Assembly (NCBI RefSeq): GCF_008124875.1
Contig: NZ_VNIA01000004.1
Coordinates: 62,001 to 126,000 of the forward strand
Reading direction: 5' to 3'
Origin: Tenacibaculum adriaticum
GTDB lineage: Bacteria > Bacteroidota > Bacteroidia > Flavobacteriales > Flavobacteriaceae
DNA: 64,000 nt
Shown here piece by piece: positions 1 to 10,668 of the stretch. The notes under the pieces are model-generated. The model did no database searches, was not told the origin of the DNA, and saw nothing but the letters and a program-made list of their open reading frames with translations. Within the stretch, counting starts at the first letter, position 1. Every line of letters begins with the position of its first letter. The position numbers were made by a program, and so were the translations under genes.

Positions 1-1326
1 ACTTAAGCAGCTAATATACATTTCTGCAACACGTTTTGTTGCCCCCATTACGTTTGTTGGATTTACAGCCTTATCCGTTGAAATCATAACAAATCTCTCC
101 ACATTATATTTGACCGATAAATCTGCAATTGTTTTGGTGCCTCCTATGTTTATTTTAACCGCTTCATAAGGACTTGTTTCCATTAAAGGAACGTGTTTAT
201 AAGCGGCAGCATGATATACTTTATTAGGTTTGAATTTTTTAAAGATTCCTTCCATACGAACTTCATCTCTAACATCAGCAACTATTGAAGTGAAATTAAC
301 AATCCCATCTCTAATTAGTTCTTGTTGTAATTCATATAAAGGAGATTCTGCTTGATCTATAATAATTAGATGCTCATGATTATAATTACTAACTTGTCTA
401 GATATTTCGCTACCAATAGAACCTGCTGCTCCTGTAACTAAAATAACTTTTCCGTTTACATCCCTTTTTATGATCGGATTATCAATAGATATGGGTTTTC
501 TGTCTAGTAAATCTTCAATCTTAACTTGTTTAATTTGATTAGCATCAAAATCACCACCAATCCATTTTGAAAAAGGAGGAACAATTTTTGGACTCACGCC
601 AAGAGCTAATAACTTATCAGTAATGTAAAGAAGTCTTTCAGATTTAATATTTTGAATTGAAATAATGACTTCGTTTATTTTTTTACTCTCAACAAATTCC
701 TTTGTAATTTCATCTCGATCGTAAATTTTCACACGATCTATTTTCTTTCCGATTTTATTAGTATCATCATCAATAAAACCAACAACTTCATAGCTATTTT
801 GAGTATCTCTGTTTAGAGCACCGTAAGTAATTAAACCAGAATCGCCTGCTCCATAAATCATTACATTGGTAATGACATCTAATTCAGAAGAAATAATTTC
901 ATAAAAAGATTTAAAAATAAACCGACTTACGACCAAGATAAAAACGGTGATAAAATAATGTATAAGAATTATTGTTTTAGGAATCGTAAAAGAAGGAATA
1001 ATTTTAAAAGCGCTATTTATAGCAACTAAAAAAAGAATACAAAAGGATGTCATTGTAACACCTAAAAACACGTTGAAAGCATCTCTCATTCCCGTATGAC
1101 GAATAATTCCCCTGTTAGACCCAACAATCCAGAAACAAATTAAGGAGATACCGCCTACAAAAGGTAATTGGAAAACAAAATGTTCAGTATTGAAATTTAG
1201 AGAAGCATTAAATCGAATTGAATATGCAAGTAAAAAAGAAATACACACCAAAAACACATCGATGAATAGAACTATCCAATGCGATGCATGTTTGTCTAGA
1301 GACCTTAAAAGAAGTTTTCTAATCAT
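1..1326 (-). CDS. CapD/FlaA1-like membrane nucleotide-sugar 4,6-dehydratase, partial (3' end outside window)
   Basis: The gene starts at the ATG at 1326 and runs out of the left edge, giving 442 visible residues. The first ~135 residues hold about four hydrophobic helices. A CoA-binding-like domain follows, then an extended SDR domain with the Rossmann motif TGAAGSIGSEI. Downstream are AYKHVPLME and STDKAVNPTNVMGATKR, the signature of the CapD/WbpM/FlaA1 family. Family members dehydrate or epimerise UDP-GlcNAc-type sugars for capsule, O-antigen or exopolysaccharide. Its 3' neighbours would be expected to be glycan-assembly genes, but they lie outside the window. The family call is firm; the exact substrate is not visible. 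Confidence 0.9.
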   Translation of the reverse strand, partial: MIRKLLLRSLDKHASHWIVLFIDVFLVCISFLLAYSIRFNASLNFNTEHFVFQLPFVGGISLICFWIVGSNRGIIRHTGMRDAFNVFLGVTMTSFCILFLVAINSAFKIIPSFTIPKTIILIHYFITVFILVVSRFIFKSFYEIISSELDVITNVMIYGAGDSGLITYGALNRDTQNSYEVVGFIDDDTNKIGKKIDRVKIYDRDEITKEFVESKKINEVIISIQNIKSERLLYITDKLLALGVSPKIVPPFSKWIGGDFDANQIKQVKIEDLLDRKPISIDNPIIKRDVNGKVILVTGAAGSIGSEISRQVSNYNHEHLIIIDQAESPLYELQQELIRDGIVNFTSIVADVRDEVRMEGIFKKFKPNKVYHAAAYKHVPLMETSPYEAVKINIGGTKTIADLSVKYNVERFVMISTDKAVNPTNVMGATKRVAEMYISCLS

Positions 1327-1391
1327 TTTAATGAAATGATAACGAGTAAAGTTACAATAATTTGTTTAATTCTTATTTAGAAAAATGGGGT

Positions 1392-1907
1392 TTATATTTT
1401 TTTCATTTGCTGTTTCATCATTTGCATTTGCTCTTTTAACATTCCATGTTTGTCTAATTTCTTTGCTTCAGCCATTAAGTTGGTAGCTTCACGCTTACGA
1501 CGTTTCGTCATTGCAATACCTGCTAATTGAAGTTTAGCCATTGCTAAATCATGATCCATAGATAAACCAAGTTTCACCGCTTTTTTTAAGAATTTTTCTG
1601 CTTGAGTAATATTGGTTTGAGAAAGCATAATTCCATGTAAATAGTTAAAATAACCTTCTTGTTTTTTTATTAGTGCAGTTTCAGGATTTTTAATATATCC
1701 TAACCATTTCTGTGCGCCTTCGAAGTTTTGCTTGCGTAATTGTAAAAAGGCTAATAAAATGAATTCATTTTTAAAGTAGAAGAAAACAAAAATCCCTGCT
1801 AATAATAAGATGGAAATTCCGTTCATAATATGCCCTTGCGCAAATTCATAAACAGCCCAAACTGATATTAAACCCGCTATAATTAATTTTATATTTTTAT
1901 TAAACAT
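1392..1907 (-). CDS. Small membrane protein with TPR-like helical tail
   Basis: 171 residues from the ATG at 1907 (MFNKNIKL). A longer frame to 1973 exists, but a -7-like element (GAACTTTG on the minus strand, 1925-1932) lies inside that extension, so the inner start is preferred. Two hydrophobic segments (about residues 5-25 and 28-45) form a membrane anchor. The rest is alpha-helical, charged and TPR-like, ending in a Met/Lys-rich tail (KEQMQMMKQQMKKI). I do not recognise a functional family beyond a membrane-anchored TPR-like protein. It lies 84 bp downstream of ccsBA on the same strand, but no functional link is evident. Confidence 0.75.
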   Translation of the reverse strand: MFNKNIKLIIAGLISVWAVYEFAQGHIMNGISILLLAGIFVFFYFKNEFILLAFLQLRKQNFEGAQKWLGYIKNPETALIKKQEGYFNYLHGIMLSQTNITQAEKFLKKAVKLGLSMDHDLAMAKLQLAGIAMTKRRKREATNLMAEAKKLDKHGMLKEQMQMMKQQMKKI

Positions 1908-1991
1908 AATTTGATTTTTCTGATTCAAAGTTCGATGTAAAATCGAGATTTTAATTAATGCACAAAAGTACATTTTTCTTGCAAACTTAGC

Positions 1992-4900
1992 CTACTTCTT
2001 ATAAAACTTTCGGTATTTAATCCAAGCTAAGACTCCTAAAATTAATACAAACGCTATAGAATAGTATACTGAAGTTGGTGTAATAACTCTATCTCCACTT
2101 GCATATGAATGTAGACCAGATAAGTAGAAGTTAACACCAAAATAAGTCATCATAATAGATGCATACGCAATTACAGACCATAAATTAAAGGTGTATTTAC
2201 CTCGTAAACCTGGAATTAAACGCTTATGTAACACAAAAGCATACACCATAATAGAGATTAATGCCCATGTTTCTTTTGGATCCCAACCCCAATATCGTCC
2301 CCAGCTCTCATTTGCCCACATTCCACCCAAAAAGTTTCCAATGGTTAACATTACTAAACCAACCGTTAAAGACATTTCGTTAATAATGGTTAATTCCTTA
2401 ATATTTGCATCCATTTTCTTCTTATTTTTTTCGGTAGTGAAAATCATTAAAAATAAAGAAACAACACCTAAAATCATTCCTAAAGAGAATGGCCCATAGC
2501 TAGCTACAATTATTGAAACGTGTACCATCAGCCACCAAGAATTTAATACAGGCTGTAAGTTCGCAATTTCTGGATCTAACCAATTCTGGTGAGCAAAAAC
2601 AAGAATAATAGAAGCTAAAAAAGTGGTTGCACCAATAGTTAATGCAGATTTTCTCCCTAAGAAAAAACCAAATAACATAGTTGCCCAAGCAACATAAATA
2701 ATACTTTCATAAGCATTACTCCAAGGAGCATTTCCGCTAATATACCAACGAGATATCAATCCGAAAGTATGGTATATAAAAGCGAGAATTGCTAAGATAA
2801 TTAGTCCTTTTACAATGTAGTTGATGATTTTTGATCTACTAAAAAAGATTTGTAAAATCACAAATACAATTAGTAAAACACCAACCACTGCATAAGTATA
2901 AGAAGTGTTTTTAAAAATATTTAATTTGTTATAAGCGATTTCTAAATCTATTTTCTTCTTTGATGGAATTACAGCAGAACCATATTTTTCTTGGAATTTT
3001 TTTATTCCATCTAAAACTTTGTTAGTTTCCGTGTAATCACCCGATTTTTTTGAATCTTGTAATAATTGTAAATAGACAGGTAATGATTGACGAACAAACA
3101 CAGAATCTGTTCCTTTAAATCCAGCGTGTAAAGTTTCTGGTTGTGAAACCCATTTGTTGTTTTCATCGTTGGGAATAGGATAAATACGTAAAATTCCACC
3201 ACCAATAGCACTGTACAATAAACCAACACGTCTATCAATCTTAATTAAATCTTTTTGAAATTTATTTTGAAGTTTCTCTTTTTGAGCCTCAGCAACTAAT
3301 TCTTTAATCTTATAATTTGCTGAAGGTGTGAAAAAGTCCGATAATCGAGCATATTTTGCAGAATCGGGTAGATTTAAAGTCTCACGAATTTTCTTGTTTC
3401 CTTTTTCAAGATAAATCATCGGAACTTCAATCCAAAACATCGGATTTTCGGTAATTGATAATAATACTTGACTCGGTTCCATTCCGTTAAATTTCTCTTT
3501 TTGAGAAACTTTTCTAACTAATTCAGAAGCAAAAGTATGTGCAGGTTTCATTCGTCCGTTTGCATCTTGAATTACCAAGCGACTAAAACTGTCAGCGTGT
3601 ATTTTATTAACTAAGTTAGCTTTTAAAACGCTGTCAATTTGTTGGTTGGTAACTTTTTTCTGTTGATGTGGTTCTGAATGATCTTCATGTTGTTGAGCAT
3701 TTGCAATTCCGAAGAAAAAGAATGCTAAAATTATAGAAAATGTATTTTTTTTCTTCCTGATTTTTTTCAGTCCTTTTTTCAAATCATCAAAACGAGTATG
3801 TTTTGCAAACAGCATAGAAATTAATCCAGTGTACAGAAGTGAATATCCAAAATAAGTAACTAACATTCCCCAAAAATCATGATTTACAGATAAATGTGTT
3901 TGTTCAATTGCTTCACCAGCATTTTTATAACTAGATTGAAAGAATTTATAACCCTTATAATCTAAAATATGGTTCATGTAAATTCTATAATCAAATGTTT
4001 CTTCCGGGGCTATAACAGTTACTTCACTTGCATACGAAGCAGCACTTTCAGAACCAGGATATTTTTCTAGTTGGAAATCATTCAATTTCACGCTAAAAGG
4101 AGTTTGTAGTTGTTTAGCACCATACCATGCTCTAAAATTTAATTCACCAATAGAAAATTGTTTTTCTCCATCTGTATTAAATTGACCACCAGTTAATTCT
4201 ATACGTTCGGTTTTTTCGTTAGTGGTAATATCAAAAACAACGATATCGTATTTTTTATTGTCTTTGTTGCCTCTCAGTGTTTTGATTTCTCCTTTTTCTG
4301 CTGGCTTCGGAATTACAAATTGTAATCCTGAAATATTATGAAGGGTTAAAAATTGAAAATTTTGCACGCTATCTTTTACAATTTTTCCTCTTTGTTGATC
4401 TGCCATTCGCAACCAATCACCGTCCGATTTTGTTCGCATTTTTAAGCTTCCATCTTCGTAATAAAAATTGATGGATGCATTTTGATCTGGAGCTTCGAAA
4501 CCAACTAATATATTATGAATGTTTTGTAATGTTCCTCTTTTTATATAATGTTCGTGTCTACTTCCACTAGAGCTTTCTACAAAAAACAAGTGCTCTGTTC
4601 CGTTTTCGTCTAAAACCATTTTTTTCTCTGCCCACGGAATATAATCAACTAATTTGAAATTAATTTTATGTGCTGGTTCATCCTTTTTAGGTTGAAAAGA
4701 TTCAGTAAATTCAACCGAATTTTTTCCCCAAGCAGAAAGTAAAAGTTTATTATTTGTTTCTTTTTGAAATTCATTATTGTCAACTACAACATTTAAGTAG
4801 TTTACATCAGATAGAAACTTGTTTGTAGTTTCCCCTTCATCTATAATCATCATTCCTTCAAAACCAATATAACGTGTAATTCCTGCTCCGATTATAATGA

Positions 4901-5159
4901 ATAAAAAAGCCAAGTGAAACATTAAAACTGGCCACTTTTCTTTTTTATACAAACGGTATCTGAAAATATTTCCGAAGAAATTAATAACAAAAACCACCAT
5001 GATCAATTCAAACCACCAAGTATTATATACTAGTTTTTTTGAGGTTTGTGTACCAAAATCATTTTCTATAAAAGTGGCAACACCCATTGCTATAGCGAAT
5101 ATTAAAAACAATACCGCCATTAAACGTGTAGAGTAGAGGATATTTAAGATTTTTTTCAT
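1992..5159 (-). CDS. ccsBA: Cytochrome c biogenesis protein CcsBA (ResB-CcsA fusion)
   Basis: 1055 residues from the ATG at 5159 (MKKILNILYSTR). The upstream extension to 5201 is rejected because a perfect -7 element, TAAATTTG on the minus strand (5189-5196), falls inside it. Residues 1 to ~480 are ResB-like: paired membrane helices, a large periplasmic domain, and another helix. After a His-rich linker (QQHEDHSEPHQQ), the C-terminal half is CcsA-like, with the haem-handling WWD motif GRYWGWDPKETW and conserved His in VHVSIIVASYG. The protein exports haem and ligates it to CXXCH motifs of c-type cytochromes (System II). It would mature CcoP and the CcoO part of CcoNO encoded further right. 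The single-chain fusion is common in Bacteroidetes and epsilonproteobacteria. Confidence 0.95.
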   Translation of the reverse strand: MKKILNILYSTRLMAVLFLIFAIAMGVATFIENDFGTQTSKKLVYNTWWFELIMVVFVINFFGNIFRYRLYKKEKWPVLMFHLAFLFIIIGAGITRYIGFEGMMIIDEGETTNKFLSDVNYLNVVVDNNEFQKETNNKLLLSAWGKNSVEFTESFQPKKDEPAHKINFKLVDYIPWAEKKMVLDENGTEHLFFVESSSGSRHEHYIKRGTLQNIHNILVGFEAPDQNASINFYYEDGSLKMRTKSDGDWLRMADQQRGKIVKDSVQNFQFLTLHNISGLQFVIPKPAEKGEIKTLRGNKDNKKYDIVVFDITTNEKTERIELTGGQFNTDGEKQFSIGELNFRAWYGAKQLQTPFSVKLNDFQLEKYPGSESAASYASEVTVIAPEETFDYRIYMNHILDYKGYKFFQSSYKNAGEAIEQTHLSVNHDFWGMLVTYFGYSLLYTGLISMLFAKHTRFDDLKKGLKKIRKKKNTFSIILAFFFFGIANAQQHEDHSEPHQQKKVTNQQIDSVLKANLVNKIHADSFSRLVIQDANGRMKPAHTFASELVRKVSQKEKFNGMEPSQVLLSITENPMFWIEVPMIYLEKGNKKIRETLNLPDSAKYARLSDFFTPSANYKIKELVAEAQKEKLQNKFQKDLIKIDRRVGLLYSAIGGGILRIYPIPNDENNKWVSQPETLHAGFKGTDSVFVRQSLPVYLQLLQDSKKSGDYTETNKVLDGIKKFQEKYGSAVIPSKKKIDLEIAYNKLNIFKNTSYTYAVVGVLLIVFVILQIFFSRSKIINYIVKGLIILAILAFIYHTFGLISRWYISGNAPWSNAYESIIYVAWATMLFGFFLGRKSALTIGATTFLASIILVFAHQNWLDPEIANLQPVLNSWWLMVHVSIIVASYGPFSLGMILGVVSLFLMIFTTEKNKKKMDANIKELTIINEMSLTVGLVMLTIGNFLGGMWANESWGRYWGWDPKETWALISIMVYAFVLHKRLIPGLRGKYTFNLWSVIAYASIMMTYFGVNFYLSGLHSYASGDRVITPTSVYYSIAFVLILGVLAWIKYRKFYKK

Positions 5160-5188
5160 AAGAAAATTTGCGTAGTATAAAACAGGGG

Positions 5189-5196
5189 CAAATTTA
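5189..5196 (-). promoter_or_regulatory. Promoter -7 element of ccsBA
   Basis: TAAATTTG on the minus strand is a perfect match to the Bacteroidetes -7 consensus TAnnTTTG. It sits about 30 bp upstream of the ATG at 5159. No clear TTTG -33 element was found at the usual distance. Confidence 0.5.
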
Positions 5197-5267
5197 CGCA
5201 ATCTTACAGGAATAGAACCTTGATTTTAATTGTTTTTTGTGTTAAAATAGGTTGGGGTTATAGGTGG

Positions 5268-6146
5268 TTACTTACCAATTTTCTCACCCATTTTAACGAA
5301 AGTTTCCATACGTTTTTTAGTATTTTCTAAAATATCCGGATCAATAGTAAGTTTATTTTTATCAATCAATAAAACAATGGTAGAGCCTCCAAAAGCAAAA
5401 TACCCCATTTCATCTCCTTTTTTTACTGTGGAATTTGGAGTAAATGTTTCAATAATAGTACCTACCATGGTTGCGCCCACGGGAGCAATAATTATTTCAC
5501 CTTTATCTTTGGTTGATAAAGTGCAGAACTCACGTTTATTTTCACAAAAAACTTGCGTGAAGTGCCCAAATAATGCGTGTGGAGAAACAGAAAAATAATC
5601 GCCTTTTATTTTTGTCATTTCTGAAGGAGTTCCTGCATACGGAAAATGATAACGATGATAATCGTTAGGAGCTAATCGTAAAATGATAAGTGATGAATTT
5701 TTATGTTTTTCGCCTAATTCTTTGTTGCCTAAAAATTCTTCAAGGGTAAATTTTCTTCCTTTTACAAAGAAATCATGAACATCACTTACATCTTCAAAAG
5801 CAATTAATTTACCATCGCCAGGAGAAACAAATCCGTTTTCAATGGGACGAGCATTTGGTTTTAATTTACGATAGAAAAAATCATTAAAAGAAGTATAGGC
5901 TGAAATAGGCTTTTCAGCTTCGTTCATATCAATACCTAATTGAGCCACAAATGCTTTAATCTTTTTGATTGAAGATGGTTTGTCCATTTTTTTACCATAC
6001 CAAACGGATAAAAACTTACGCTTTACAACGGGAAGTATAGTCATTTTACCAAACGGATTGTGGTATAATAACTTTAAAAAAACTTCTCCTGGAGGTTTTT
6101 CACTGATGGTTTTGCCCGATTTTCTATCGATGAATTTTATTTGCAT
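5268..6146 (-). CDS. psd: Phosphatidylserine decarboxylase family protein
   Basis: 292 residues from the ATG at 6146 (MQIKFIDR), 7 bp after the mutB stop. An in-frame ATG at 6173 would overlap mutB and adds no conserved sequence. The pyruvoyl-forming self-cleavage site appears as AFGGSTIVLLID, with Ser255 as the predicted pyruvoyl precursor in a GGST variant of the LGST motif. DYHRYHFP matches the conserved His region of the family. The enzyme decarboxylates phosphatidylserine to phosphatidylethanolamine at the membrane. It is the last gene of the udk-divIC-mutA-mutB-psd string, an arrangement with no obvious metabolic logic beyond housekeeping. Confidence 0.92.
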   Translation of the reverse strand: MQIKFIDRKSGKTISEKPPGEVFLKLLYHNPFGKMTILPVVKRKFLSVWYGKKMDKPSSIKKIKAFVAQLGIDMNEAEKPISAYTSFNDFFYRKLKPNARPIENGFVSPGDGKLIAFEDVSDVHDFFVKGRKFTLEEFLGNKELGEKHKNSSLIILRLAPNDYHRYHFPYAGTPSEMTKIKGDYFSVSPHALFGHFTQVFCENKREFCTLSTKDKGEIIIAPVGATMVGTIIETFTPNSTVKKGDEMGYFAFGGSTIVLLIDKNKLTIDPDILENTKKRMETFVKMGEKIGK

Positions 6147-6153
6147 ATCTGTA

Positions 6154-8217
6154 TTATTCTTCGATACTTTCAATTAAAATTTCTAGCATATCAATAGCTG
6201 CTTGCGCTATTTTAGTTCCAGGGCCAAAAACACCTATGGCACCGGAATCAAATAAAAACTGATAATCTTGCGCAGGAATTACACCACCAACAATTACCAT
6301 AATATCTTCACGTCCGTAGTTTTTTAATTCTTCAATTACTTGAGGTACGAGTGTTTTATGTCCCGCTGCTAATGATGAAATTCCAAGGATGTGAACATCA
6401 TTTTCTATCGCTTGTTTAGCTGCTTCTTGTGGAGTTTGAAATAACGGCCCAATATCTACATCAAAACCTAAATCGGCATAACCTGTAGCAACTACTTTTG
6501 CTCCACGATCGTGACCGTCTTGCCCTAATTTGGCAATCATAATTCGGGGGCGTCGACCTTCTAATTTAGCAAATTGATCAGCTAATTCAGAAGCTTTTTT
6601 GAATAATTTATCGTCTTTTATTTCTTTACTATACACGCCAGATATGGTTTTATGAACCGCTTTATGTCTTCCAAAAATAGCTTCTAAAGCGTCAGAAATT
6701 TCACCTAATGTAGCTCTATTTCTTGCTGCTTTTACTGCTAAATCTAATAAATTTCCGTCACCTGATTTTGCACATTCTGTTAAATCTGCTATAGATTTTT
6801 CAACTTCAGCCTGATTTCTATCTGATTTCAGATTATTTAAACGAGTGATTTGAGATTGACGCACTGCTTCGTTATCAACTTCTAAAATATGTAACGGATC
6901 TTCTTGTTCTAATTGATATTTATTAACACCAACAATTACATCTTTTCCGCTATCAATCTTTGCTTGTTTAATGGCGGCTGCTTCTTCGATACGCATTTTT
7001 GGAATTCCCTTTTCAATCGCTTTTGTCATTCCTCCTAATTCTTCAACTTCTTGAATTAATTCCCATGCTTTGTTGGCAATGTCCTCAGTTAATTGCTCCA
7101 AATAATAACTTCCTGCCCAAGGATCTACCGTTTTGGTGATATGTGTTTCTTGTTGCAGATAAATTTGGGTATTACGTGCGATACGAGCTGAAAAATCTGT
7201 TGGTAAAGCAATTGCTTCATCTAATGCGTTGGTGTGTAAGCTTTGTGTTCCACCAAAAGCAGCTGCCATAGCTTCAATAGTAGTTCTTGCAACATTGTTA
7301 AACGGATCTTGCTCGGTTAAACTCCAACCACTGGTTTGACAATGTGTTCTTAATGCTAATGATTTTTCGTTCTTCGGATTGAATTGTTTTACCAATTTTG
7401 CCCATAACATTCTACCAGCACGCATTTTGGCAATTTCTTTAAAGTGATTCATTCCAATTGCCCAAAAAAATGAAAGACGAGGAGCGAAGGTGTCAATATC
7501 CATTCCTGCTTCTAGTCCTTTTTTAATGTATTCAAGTCCGTCAGCTAAAGTATATGCTAACTCAATTTCTGGTGTAGCACCTGCTTCTTGCATATGATAC
7601 CCAGAGATCGAAATTGAATTGAATTTCGGCATGTTCTGACTCGTATATTTGAAAATATCTGCGATAATTTTCATAGAAGGAGTAGGTGGGTAGATGTATG
7701 TATTACGCACCATAAACTCTTTTAAAATATCGTTTTGTATAGTTCCTGCAAGTTTGTCGGGAGAAACTCCTTGCTCTTCAGCAGCAACAATATAGAAAGC
7801 CAAAATTGGTAAAACCGCTCCGTTCATAGTCATAGAAACGGACATTTTATCTAACGGAATTTGATCGAATAAAACTTTCATGTCTTCCACAGAATCAATA
7901 GCAACACCTGCTTTACCAACATCGCCTTGTACGCGTTCGTGATCTGAATCGTAACCACGATGTGTAGCTAAGTCAAAAGCTACGGATAAGCCTTTTTGTC
8001 CTGCTGCTAAATTTCTTCTATAAAAAGCATTACTTTCTTCAGCAGTTGAAAAACCTGCATACTGGCGAATCGTCCAGGGACGACGAACGTACATCGTTGA
8101 GTATGGTCCACGTAAGTTAGGAGCAATTCCTGCAACAAAATCTTCGTGTAGTTTACTTTCTACCTTCGATTTTTGGCTTTGATTTAAACTGATGTTCGAT
8201 ATATCTTTTCTACTCAT
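6154..8217 (-). CDS. mutB: Methylmalonyl-CoA mutase large subunit (B12-dependent)
   Basis: 687 residues. The N-terminal TIM-barrel substrate domain starts with [20 protein letters not shown], typical of the family. The C-terminal cobalamin domain carries the DxHxxG motif as [12 protein letters not shown], with His569 as the predicted lower axial cobalt ligand, then GGVIP. It interconverts methylmalonyl-CoA and succinyl-CoA in propionate and odd-chain fatty acid metabolism. The start overlaps the end of mutA by 8 bp, so the two are translationally coupled and should form the heterodimer. No cobalamin riboswitch is visible upstream of the operon. Confidence 0.97.
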   Translation of the reverse strand: MSRKDISNISLNQSQKSKVESKLHEDFVAGIAPNLRGPYSTMYVRRPWTIRQYAGFSTAEESNAFYRRNLAAGQKGLSVAFDLATHRGYDSDHERVQGDVGKAGVAIDSVEDMKVLFDQIPLDKMSVSMTMNGAVLPILAFYIVAAEEQGVSPDKLAGTIQNDILKEFMVRNTYIYPPTPSMKIIADIFKYTSQNMPKFNSISISGYHMQEAGATPEIELAYTLADGLEYIKKGLEAGMDIDTFAPRLSFFWAIGMNHFKEIAKMRAGRMLWAKLVKQFNPKNEKSLALRTHCQTSGWSLTEQDPFNNVARTTIEAMAAAFGGTQSLHTNALDEAIALPTDFSARIARNTQIYLQQETHITKTVDPWAGSYYLEQLTEDIANKAWELIQEVEELGGMTKAIEKGIPKMRIEEAAAIKQAKIDSGKDVIVGVNKYQLEQEDPLHILEVDNEAVRQSQITRLNNLKSDRNQAEVEKSIADLTECAKSGDGNLLDLAVKAARNRATLGEISDALEAIFGRHKAVHKTISGVYSKEIKDDKLFKKASELADQFAKLEGRRPRIMIAKLGQDGHDRGAKVVATGYADLGFDVDIGPLFQTPQEAAKQAIENDVHILGISSLAAGHKTLVPQVIEELKNYGREDIMVIVGGVIPAQDYQFLFDSGAIGVFGPGTKIAQAAIDMLEILIESIEE

Positions 8218-9559
8218 TGCTCAAACGTTCTTGTTCTAATTTTTCAGCTAACCTTTTTTGAATAATAGGTTGAATTAAAGTTTTCTCTACTCGTTTTTTC
8301 ACAAAAGGGAATAATTCCAAATCATTCTTCATTTTGTCTTTTTCATTTCGAATTTTATTGGTTCCAAGTAAAACCAAATCTTCGTTATCAAATAAAGTTT
8401 GTTCTTTTTCTGCAGATTCAGCTATTTTTCGTTGAATGATTCCTTCTTTCAATTGTTTTAAAAATCCACCGCCATTTTCAATTAGTTTAAAAATTTCTAA
8501 TGCTTTTTCAGCAAGTTGTTCAGTAATACTTTCAATATAATAAGTTCCGTTAGCGATATTTTGCGCTTCGGCTAATTCACTTTCTTGTTGTAAAATCAAT
8601 AATTGATTACGAGAAATTCGTTCTCCAAATTCATTTGATTTATGGAAAATTTCATCATATGAAACATTAGAAACTGTATTTGCGCCACCTAAAATAGCGC
8701 TCATACATTCTGATGTAGTTCGTAACATATTTACATTATAATCGTATAGTGTTTTATTACGTAAACTTGGTTGTGCAAAAATGTGAGCTGACGTATTTTT
8801 AATGCCATATTCTTTTAATAGAGAGTTCCATAAAATACGAAATGTGCGTAATTTAGCTATTTCAAAGAAGTAATTACTTCCTATAGAAAAATTAAAATGG
8901 ATTTTACTAGCAATACTTTCACCAAAATGATTTAAGTATTCATTGGCGTGAGCTAATGCATATGCGAGTTGTTGAACGTTCGTTGCCCCTGCATTTTGAT
9001 ACGTTGAAACATTAACGCCAATGCAATTATTAGTAAAAGAAATAATTTTTTCTAACTGATTATGATCTTCTTTTAAATTTGAGAACCAGTTTCCTGTTTT
9101 AGCAAGATTCCCAATAATATCAATATTAAAAAAACAGTTTTTTGAATTGATAAATTTTGAAATTTCTAAAACAAAATCTTCAGACAAAAAATTTAGTTTA
9201 AAATATATTTTGGTTGATGTTGCGTCAATGTTTTTAAGAATTTTTTTATAATCAAAATCAGAATTTGCAGTAAATTCAATTGCTGTCGCTCCGCGTTTTA
9301 GAGCATCGATCGCTAATTGATTCGCAACTTTTTCATCATCAATAAATATAGATTGACAAATATTAAAACCACTTTTGGGTAAGTTAATTTCTTGATGCGT
9401 TCGGTCTTCTTTAGTGTAAAAAGGTTTTACAGTAATGCTTTCTTCTGTTTTCCAAAGTAAGGTCTCATTGTAATCTGCACCTTTTAAATCTGCTTGAATT
9501 TTTTGTTTCCAAGCTTTAGGTGTTACATTTTCAAATTCATCAAATAAATAGTTGCTCAT
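8210..9559 (-). CDS. mutA: Methylmalonyl-CoA mutase small subunit
   Basis: 449 residues, the length expected for the short Bacteroidetes small subunit. It is related to the barrel domain of MutB but lacks the cobalamin motif DxHxxG at its C-terminus, so it is the non-catalytic partner. Recognisable family segments are [20 protein letters not shown] near the N-terminus and [20 protein letters not shown]. The start codon overlaps the stop of the upstream divIC-like gene (TAATG), and its 3' end overlaps mutB by 8 bp. Both overlaps show a single transcript. Confidence 0.93.
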   Translation of the reverse strand: MSNYLFDEFENVTPKAWKQKIQADLKGADYNETLLWKTEESITVKPFYTKEDRTHQEINLPKSGFNICQSIFIDDEKVANQLAIDALKRGATAIEFTANSDFDYKKILKNIDATSTKIYFKLNFLSEDFVLEISKFINSKNCFFNIDIIGNLAKTGNWFSNLKEDHNQLEKIISFTNNCIGVNVSTYQNAGATNVQQLAYALAHANEYLNHFGESIASKIHFNFSIGSNYFFEIAKLRTFRILWNSLLKEYGIKNTSAHIFAQPSLRNKTLYDYNVNMLRTTSECMSAILGGANTVSNVSYDEIFHKSNEFGERISRNQLLILQQESELAEAQNIANGTYYIESITEQLAEKALEIFKLIENGGGFLKQLKEGIIQRKIAESAEKEQTLFDNEDLVLLGTNKIRNEKDKMKNDLELFPFVKKRVEKTLIQPIIQKRLAEKLEQERLSNE

Positions 9560-9876
9560 TACTTTTTTATGGTGTCAAATTCTATAATATAGATATCTTC
9601 GTTTTCCTTTTTCATTAAATATTTTTCTCGAGCATATCGCTCAAGCTCTAAAGAATCTTGTAGTTTTTTAATGGTCTCTTTGTCCTCAGCAATTTTTTGT
9701 TTATGATACTTTATCCAAGTTTCTAACTCGTCAATTTCATTATTAAACTCTCTATGGATAAGGTACGAATTTTCATCAATAAAAAGCATCCAAATAACAA
9801 AACCTGTTAAGATTAACAGATAAACATTGGTTGCAATTTTAAATGCAGGTTTTTCTTTAAGAGATTTTAAATTCAT
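9559..9876 (-). CDS. FtsB/DivIC-like septum formation initiator
   Basis: 105 residues. One membrane helix (about residues 16-31) is followed by a coiled coil (NNEIDELETWIKYHKQKIAE...), the architecture of FtsB/DivIC. These proteins bridge FtsL and FtsQ in the divisome. It lies 1 bp downstream of udk and overlaps mutA by one base. The family call rests on architecture and the udk-ftsB-mutAB gene order that I recall from flavobacteria, since sequence conservation in this family is low. Confidence 0.8.
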   Translation of the reverse strand: MNLKSLKEKPAFKIATNVYLLILTGFVIWMLFIDENSYLIHREFNNEIDELETWIKYHKQKIAEDKETIKKLQDSLELERYAREKYLMKKENEDIYIIEFDTIKK

Positions 9877-9877
9877 C

Positions 9878-10492
9878 TTATAAACGCTCGCTGATTACGG
9901 TACGGACAATATCGATTGCTACAGTATTATATCTATCATTAGGTATAATAATATCTGCATAATTTTTAGTTGGTTCAATAAATTGCTGATGCATAGGTTT
10001 TAGTGTGCTTTGGTATCTTGACAGTACTTCTTCAATATCTCGACCTCTTTCGGTAATATCTCTTTTAATACGTCTTATTAGTCTTTCATCTGCATCTGCA
10101 TGTACAAAAACTTTTATATCACATAACTTTCTAAGTTCTTCACTATTAAAGATTAAGATGCCTTCTATAATTACTACTTTTCTAGGATGTGTTTTTATAG
10201 TGTCTTTTGTTCTGTTATGTGAAACGAAAGAATACACAGGTTGCTCTATAATTCCACCAGTTTTTAGTTCATTCAAGTGGGTAACTAATAATTCAAAATC
10301 GATAGCTCTTGGATGATCAAAATTTATTTTCGTACGTTCTTCATAAGAAAGATTTTCAGTAGCTTTATAGTAAGAGTCTTGCGAAATTACACAAACTTCA
10401 TCTGCAGGTAATTCATTTATAATTTGATTTACTACAGTTGTTTTACCACTACCAGTTCCTCCAGCAATACCGATAATAAATATGTTTTTCAT
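9878..10492 (-). CDS. udk: Uridine kinase
   Basis: 204 residues. The Walker A loop is GIAGGTGSGKTT at residues ~8-19. VISQDSYYK and INFDHPRAIDFELL match the uridine/cytidine kinase family, as does the ERGRDIEEVLSRY segment. It phosphorylates uridine and cytidine in pyrimidine salvage in the cytosol. It is the first gene of the leftward operon; a perfect -7 element lies at 10512-10519, 20 bp upstream of the ATG. Confidence 0.96.
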   Translation of the reverse strand: MKNIFIIGIAGGTGSGKTTVVNQIINELPADEVCVISQDSYYKATENLSYEERTKINFDHPRAIDFELLVTHLNELKTGGIIEQPVYSFVSHNRTKDTIKTHPRKVVIIEGILIFNSEELRKLCDIKVFVHADADERLIRRIKRDITERGRDIEEVLSRYQSTLKPMHQQFIEPTKNYADIIIPNDRYNTVAIDIVRTVISERL

Positions 10493-10511
10493 TTTAAAAA
10501 ATTAATTGAAA

Positions 10512-10519
10512 CAAAGTTA
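10512..10519 (-). promoter_or_regulatory. Promoter -7 element of the udk-divIC-mutAB-psd operon
   Basis: TAACTTTG on the minus strand fits TAnnTTTG exactly. The expected -33 position overlaps the terminator hairpin of tRNA-Thr, and no TTTG is seen there. Confidence 0.45.
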
Positions 10520-10534
10520 GAAAATTTAATGCAT

Positions 10535-10563
10535 AAAAAAAGACATCATTTCTGATGTCTTTT
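10535..10563 (-). terminator. Intrinsic terminator of tRNA-Thr
   Basis: An 8-bp stem AGACATCA / TGATGTCT with a 4-nt loop is extended by A/T pairs. Read leftward it ends in a run of seven U, 12 bp downstream of the tRNA-Thr 3' end. Confidence 0.85.
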
Positions 10564-10574
10564 AACTTATTTTG

Positions 10575-10648
10575 AGCCGATGGAGGGACTCGAACCCACG
10601 ACCTGCTGATTACAAATCAGCTGCTCTAGCCAGCTGAGCTACATCGGC
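10575..10648 (-). tRNA. tRNA-Thr (anticodon TGT)
   Basis: A 74-nt cloverleaf on the minus strand. The acceptor stem GCCGATG pairs with CATCGGC. The anticodon arm is GCTGA-TTTGTAA-TCAGC with anticodon TGT. The T arm contains GGTTCGAGTCC. The 3' CCA is not encoded. A promoter lies just upstream (10669-10699) and a terminator just downstream. Confidence 0.97.
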
Positions 10649-10668
10649 TGTTGCTTAAAAAAGCGAGG

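Noticed and set aside
10493..10534. Cobalamin riboswitch before the udk-mutAB operon
   Set aside because: The leader is only about 20 nt and has no B12-box-like sequence.
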